A program made the translations under genes and the position numbers. A stretch of 64,000 bases of DNA from Xestospongia bergquistia. Its lineage: Eukaryota > Porifera > Demospongiae > Haplosclerida > Petrosiidae. The notes below the pieces were generated by a model. The model was not told the DNA's origin and ran no database searches. It worked only from the letters and a program-made list of their open reading frames with translations. This document shows positions 62,171-64,000 of this stretch, piece after piece (within the stretch, counting starts at the first letter, position 1; the number at the start of each line of letters is the position of its first letter). The stretch lies in assembly GCA_963965975.1 (NCBI GenBank), contig OZ014411.1, forward strand, positions 15,148,446 through 15,212,445. Reading direction: 5' to 3'.

Positions 62171-62589
62171 CTAAATATATAATAATAACCAAATAATTGT
62201 CAGCAATAAAATACATTGTAAGTCTGCACAATACTACAGTAACATTTTTTTATATGTATTCTATTTGTACACTAGTAGTATATACAACATATACAACATT
62301 ACAAAGTATTACATTGATACATAATTTGATACTATCATGCTATGAAGACACCATACAAATTAGAGGTGATAACTTAATCATAAACATGAAAACAAAAAAA
62401 ATATTGCTTTTAAAAAATGACAACATTGTATTTAAGAAATTAGACATTATTATATTAACACCAATTATACTGTAAAGGACATTATGATGACAAGAATTTA
62501 CAGCAACACAAATGTATGGAAAAGCAATTGAGTTAACAAAATGACTACAATGCATTGAATAAATTTAGAAATAAAATTAAATTATATCA

Positions 62590-64000
62590 CACCTACCATC
62601 TATTGTTAAAGGACACATTCAGATGACAAGTTATTATAGAGAAAACAATTTGTAAGCAAAAAAGATTTAAATAAATAAAATCACAAAACATACATTGAAT
62701 AAAATTAACATTATATTGCATAATTTCAAACCTACCTCCTATTGTAATATTAAAGAAAACATCCAGATGACAAGGTATTGTACCATAAACAATAATGAAA
62801 GCCAAAAAGATTAAAATAGATACAATCACAACAATCCATTGAATAAAATTAAAATTATATTACATTATGTCACATCTAACACCTATTATAGCGTAAAAGG
62901 ACACATCCAGATGACAAGTTATTGTACCATAAACAATAATGAAAGCCAAAATGATTACAATAGATACAATCACAACAATGCATTAAATAAAATTAAAATT
63001 ATATTACATTATATCAAACCTACCCGCTATTGTAACATTAAAGGAAACATCCAGATGACAAGTTATTGTACCATAAACAATAATGAAAGCCAAAAAGATT
63101 AAAATAGATATAATCAGAACAATGTATAGAATAAAATTAAAATCAAATTACATTAGTGTCAAACCTACCCGCTATTGTAATGTTAAAGGAAACATCCAGA
63201 TGACAAGTTATTGTACCATAAACAATAATGAAAGCAAAAATTATTAAAATGGATACAATCACAACAATGCATTGAATAAAATTAAAATTATATTACATTA
63301 TGTCACACTTACCTCCTATTATAATTTTAAAGGAAACATCCAGATGACAAGTTATTGTACCATAAACGATAATGAAAGCAAAAAATGATTAAAATAGATA
63401 CAATCACAACAATGTATTGAATAAAATTAAAATTATATTACATTATGTCAAACCTACCCACTATTGTAATGTTAAAGAAAACATCCAGATGACAAGTTAT
63501 TGTACCATAAACGAGAATGAAAGCCAAAAAGATTAAAATAGATACAATCACAACAATGTATTGAATAAAATTAAAATTATATTACATTATGTCAAACCTA
63601 CCCACTATTGTAATGTTAAAGAAAACATCCAGATGACAAGTTATTGTACCATAAACGAGAATGAAAGCCAAAAAGATTAAAATAGATACAATCACAACAA
63701 TGTATTGAATAAAATTAAAATTATATTACATTATGTTAAACATACCCACTATTTTAATGTTAAAGGAAACATCCAGATGACAAGTTATTGTATCATAAAT
63801 AATAATGAAAGCCAAAATGATTAAAATAGATACAATCACAACAATGCATTGAATAAGATTAAAATTATATTATATTATATCAAACCTACCAACTTTTGTA
63901 ACGTTAAAGGAAACATCCAGATGACAAGTTGTTGTACCATAAACGAGAATAAAAGCAAAAAATGATTAAAATACATACAACCACAACAATGCATTGAATA
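62590..64000. repeat. ~145-bp minisatellite, about ten copies, continuing past the window
   Basis: The anchor CATCCAGATGACAAG occurs at 62760, 62904, 63048, 63193, 63338 and on at about 63482, 63627, 63772 and 63918, a spacing of 144-146 bp. A looser copy starts near 62610. Each unit includes TTGTACCATAAACAATAATG and TTGAATAAAATTAAAATTAT. It lies upstream (minus sense) of the last visible ankyrin exon. No coding function seen. Confidence 0.92.

Noticed and set aside
62839..63102. 87-codon frame in the minisatellite
   Set aside because: It spans two repeat units and is a by-product of repeat phase, not a gene.
62590..64000. CRISPR-like array
   Set aside because: Units are contiguous ~145-bp repeats without unique spacers, in a eukaryotic intron.

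Overview
The window is nuclear DNA from an animal: very AT-rich, with many short GT-AG introns, modular extracellular exons and several decayed transposable elements. The gene content fits a demosponge, and Amphimedon queenslandica or a close relative is my best guess. Reasons are a divergent Delta/DSL cluster, SRCR/EGF membrane receptors, a forkhead gene, AP-5 beta and death-domain proteins. The species call is inference. All gene models were spliced by hand from the sequence, using splice signals and reading phase.

Left part (1-20.5 kb). A 587-bp triplicated repeat lies in intron 1 of a probable integrin-alpha-like gene (minus strand, first exon 2311-2543). A small two-exon gene (4866-5339, minus) encodes a membrane-anchored death-like domain. 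A roughly 32-exon minus-strand gene (7622-18462) encodes the AP-5 complex beta subunit, with a tRNA-Ser(AGA) gene inside one intron. It shares a 132-bp head-to-head promoter, which contains a TCACGTGA palindrome, with a six-exon forkhead gene (18595-20458, plus).

Middle part (21-46 kb). A locally duplicated signalling cluster on the plus strand. It begins with a seven-exon receptor (21679-24555: signal peptide, somatomedin B, SRCR, EGF, Ca-binding EGF, TM, tyrosine-rich tail). This is followed by Delta-like genes with MNNL and DSL domains: a pseudogene at 26.1 kb, a fragment at 28.1 kb, an intact copy at 31.4 kb and an intact EGF-less copy at 36.3 kb. Decayed receptor 3' ends lie between them, and an inverted Delta EGF fragment lies at 45.3 kb. 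Both intact ligand genes end in a short acidic tail and have no visible transmembrane segment. A complete Ginger-type DNA transposon (39969-42082, TSD TATA) carries a broken integrase-like transposase. A 3' fragment of a TGFBRAP1/VPS3-like gene sits at 46 kb.

Right part (48-64 kb). One minus-strand gene, whose 5' end lies beyond the window, encodes at least ten single-exon ankyrin repeats, then ZU5, a UPA-like region, a death domain and a C-terminal membrane anchor. Its introns hold a decayed Ty3/Gypsy-type element with apparent PR-IN-RT order and a 145-bp minisatellite that runs off the right edge.

Two themes recur: membrane-tethered death domains (4.9 and 48 kb), and tandem duplication of exons and genes (Delta/receptor cluster, ankyrin exons).
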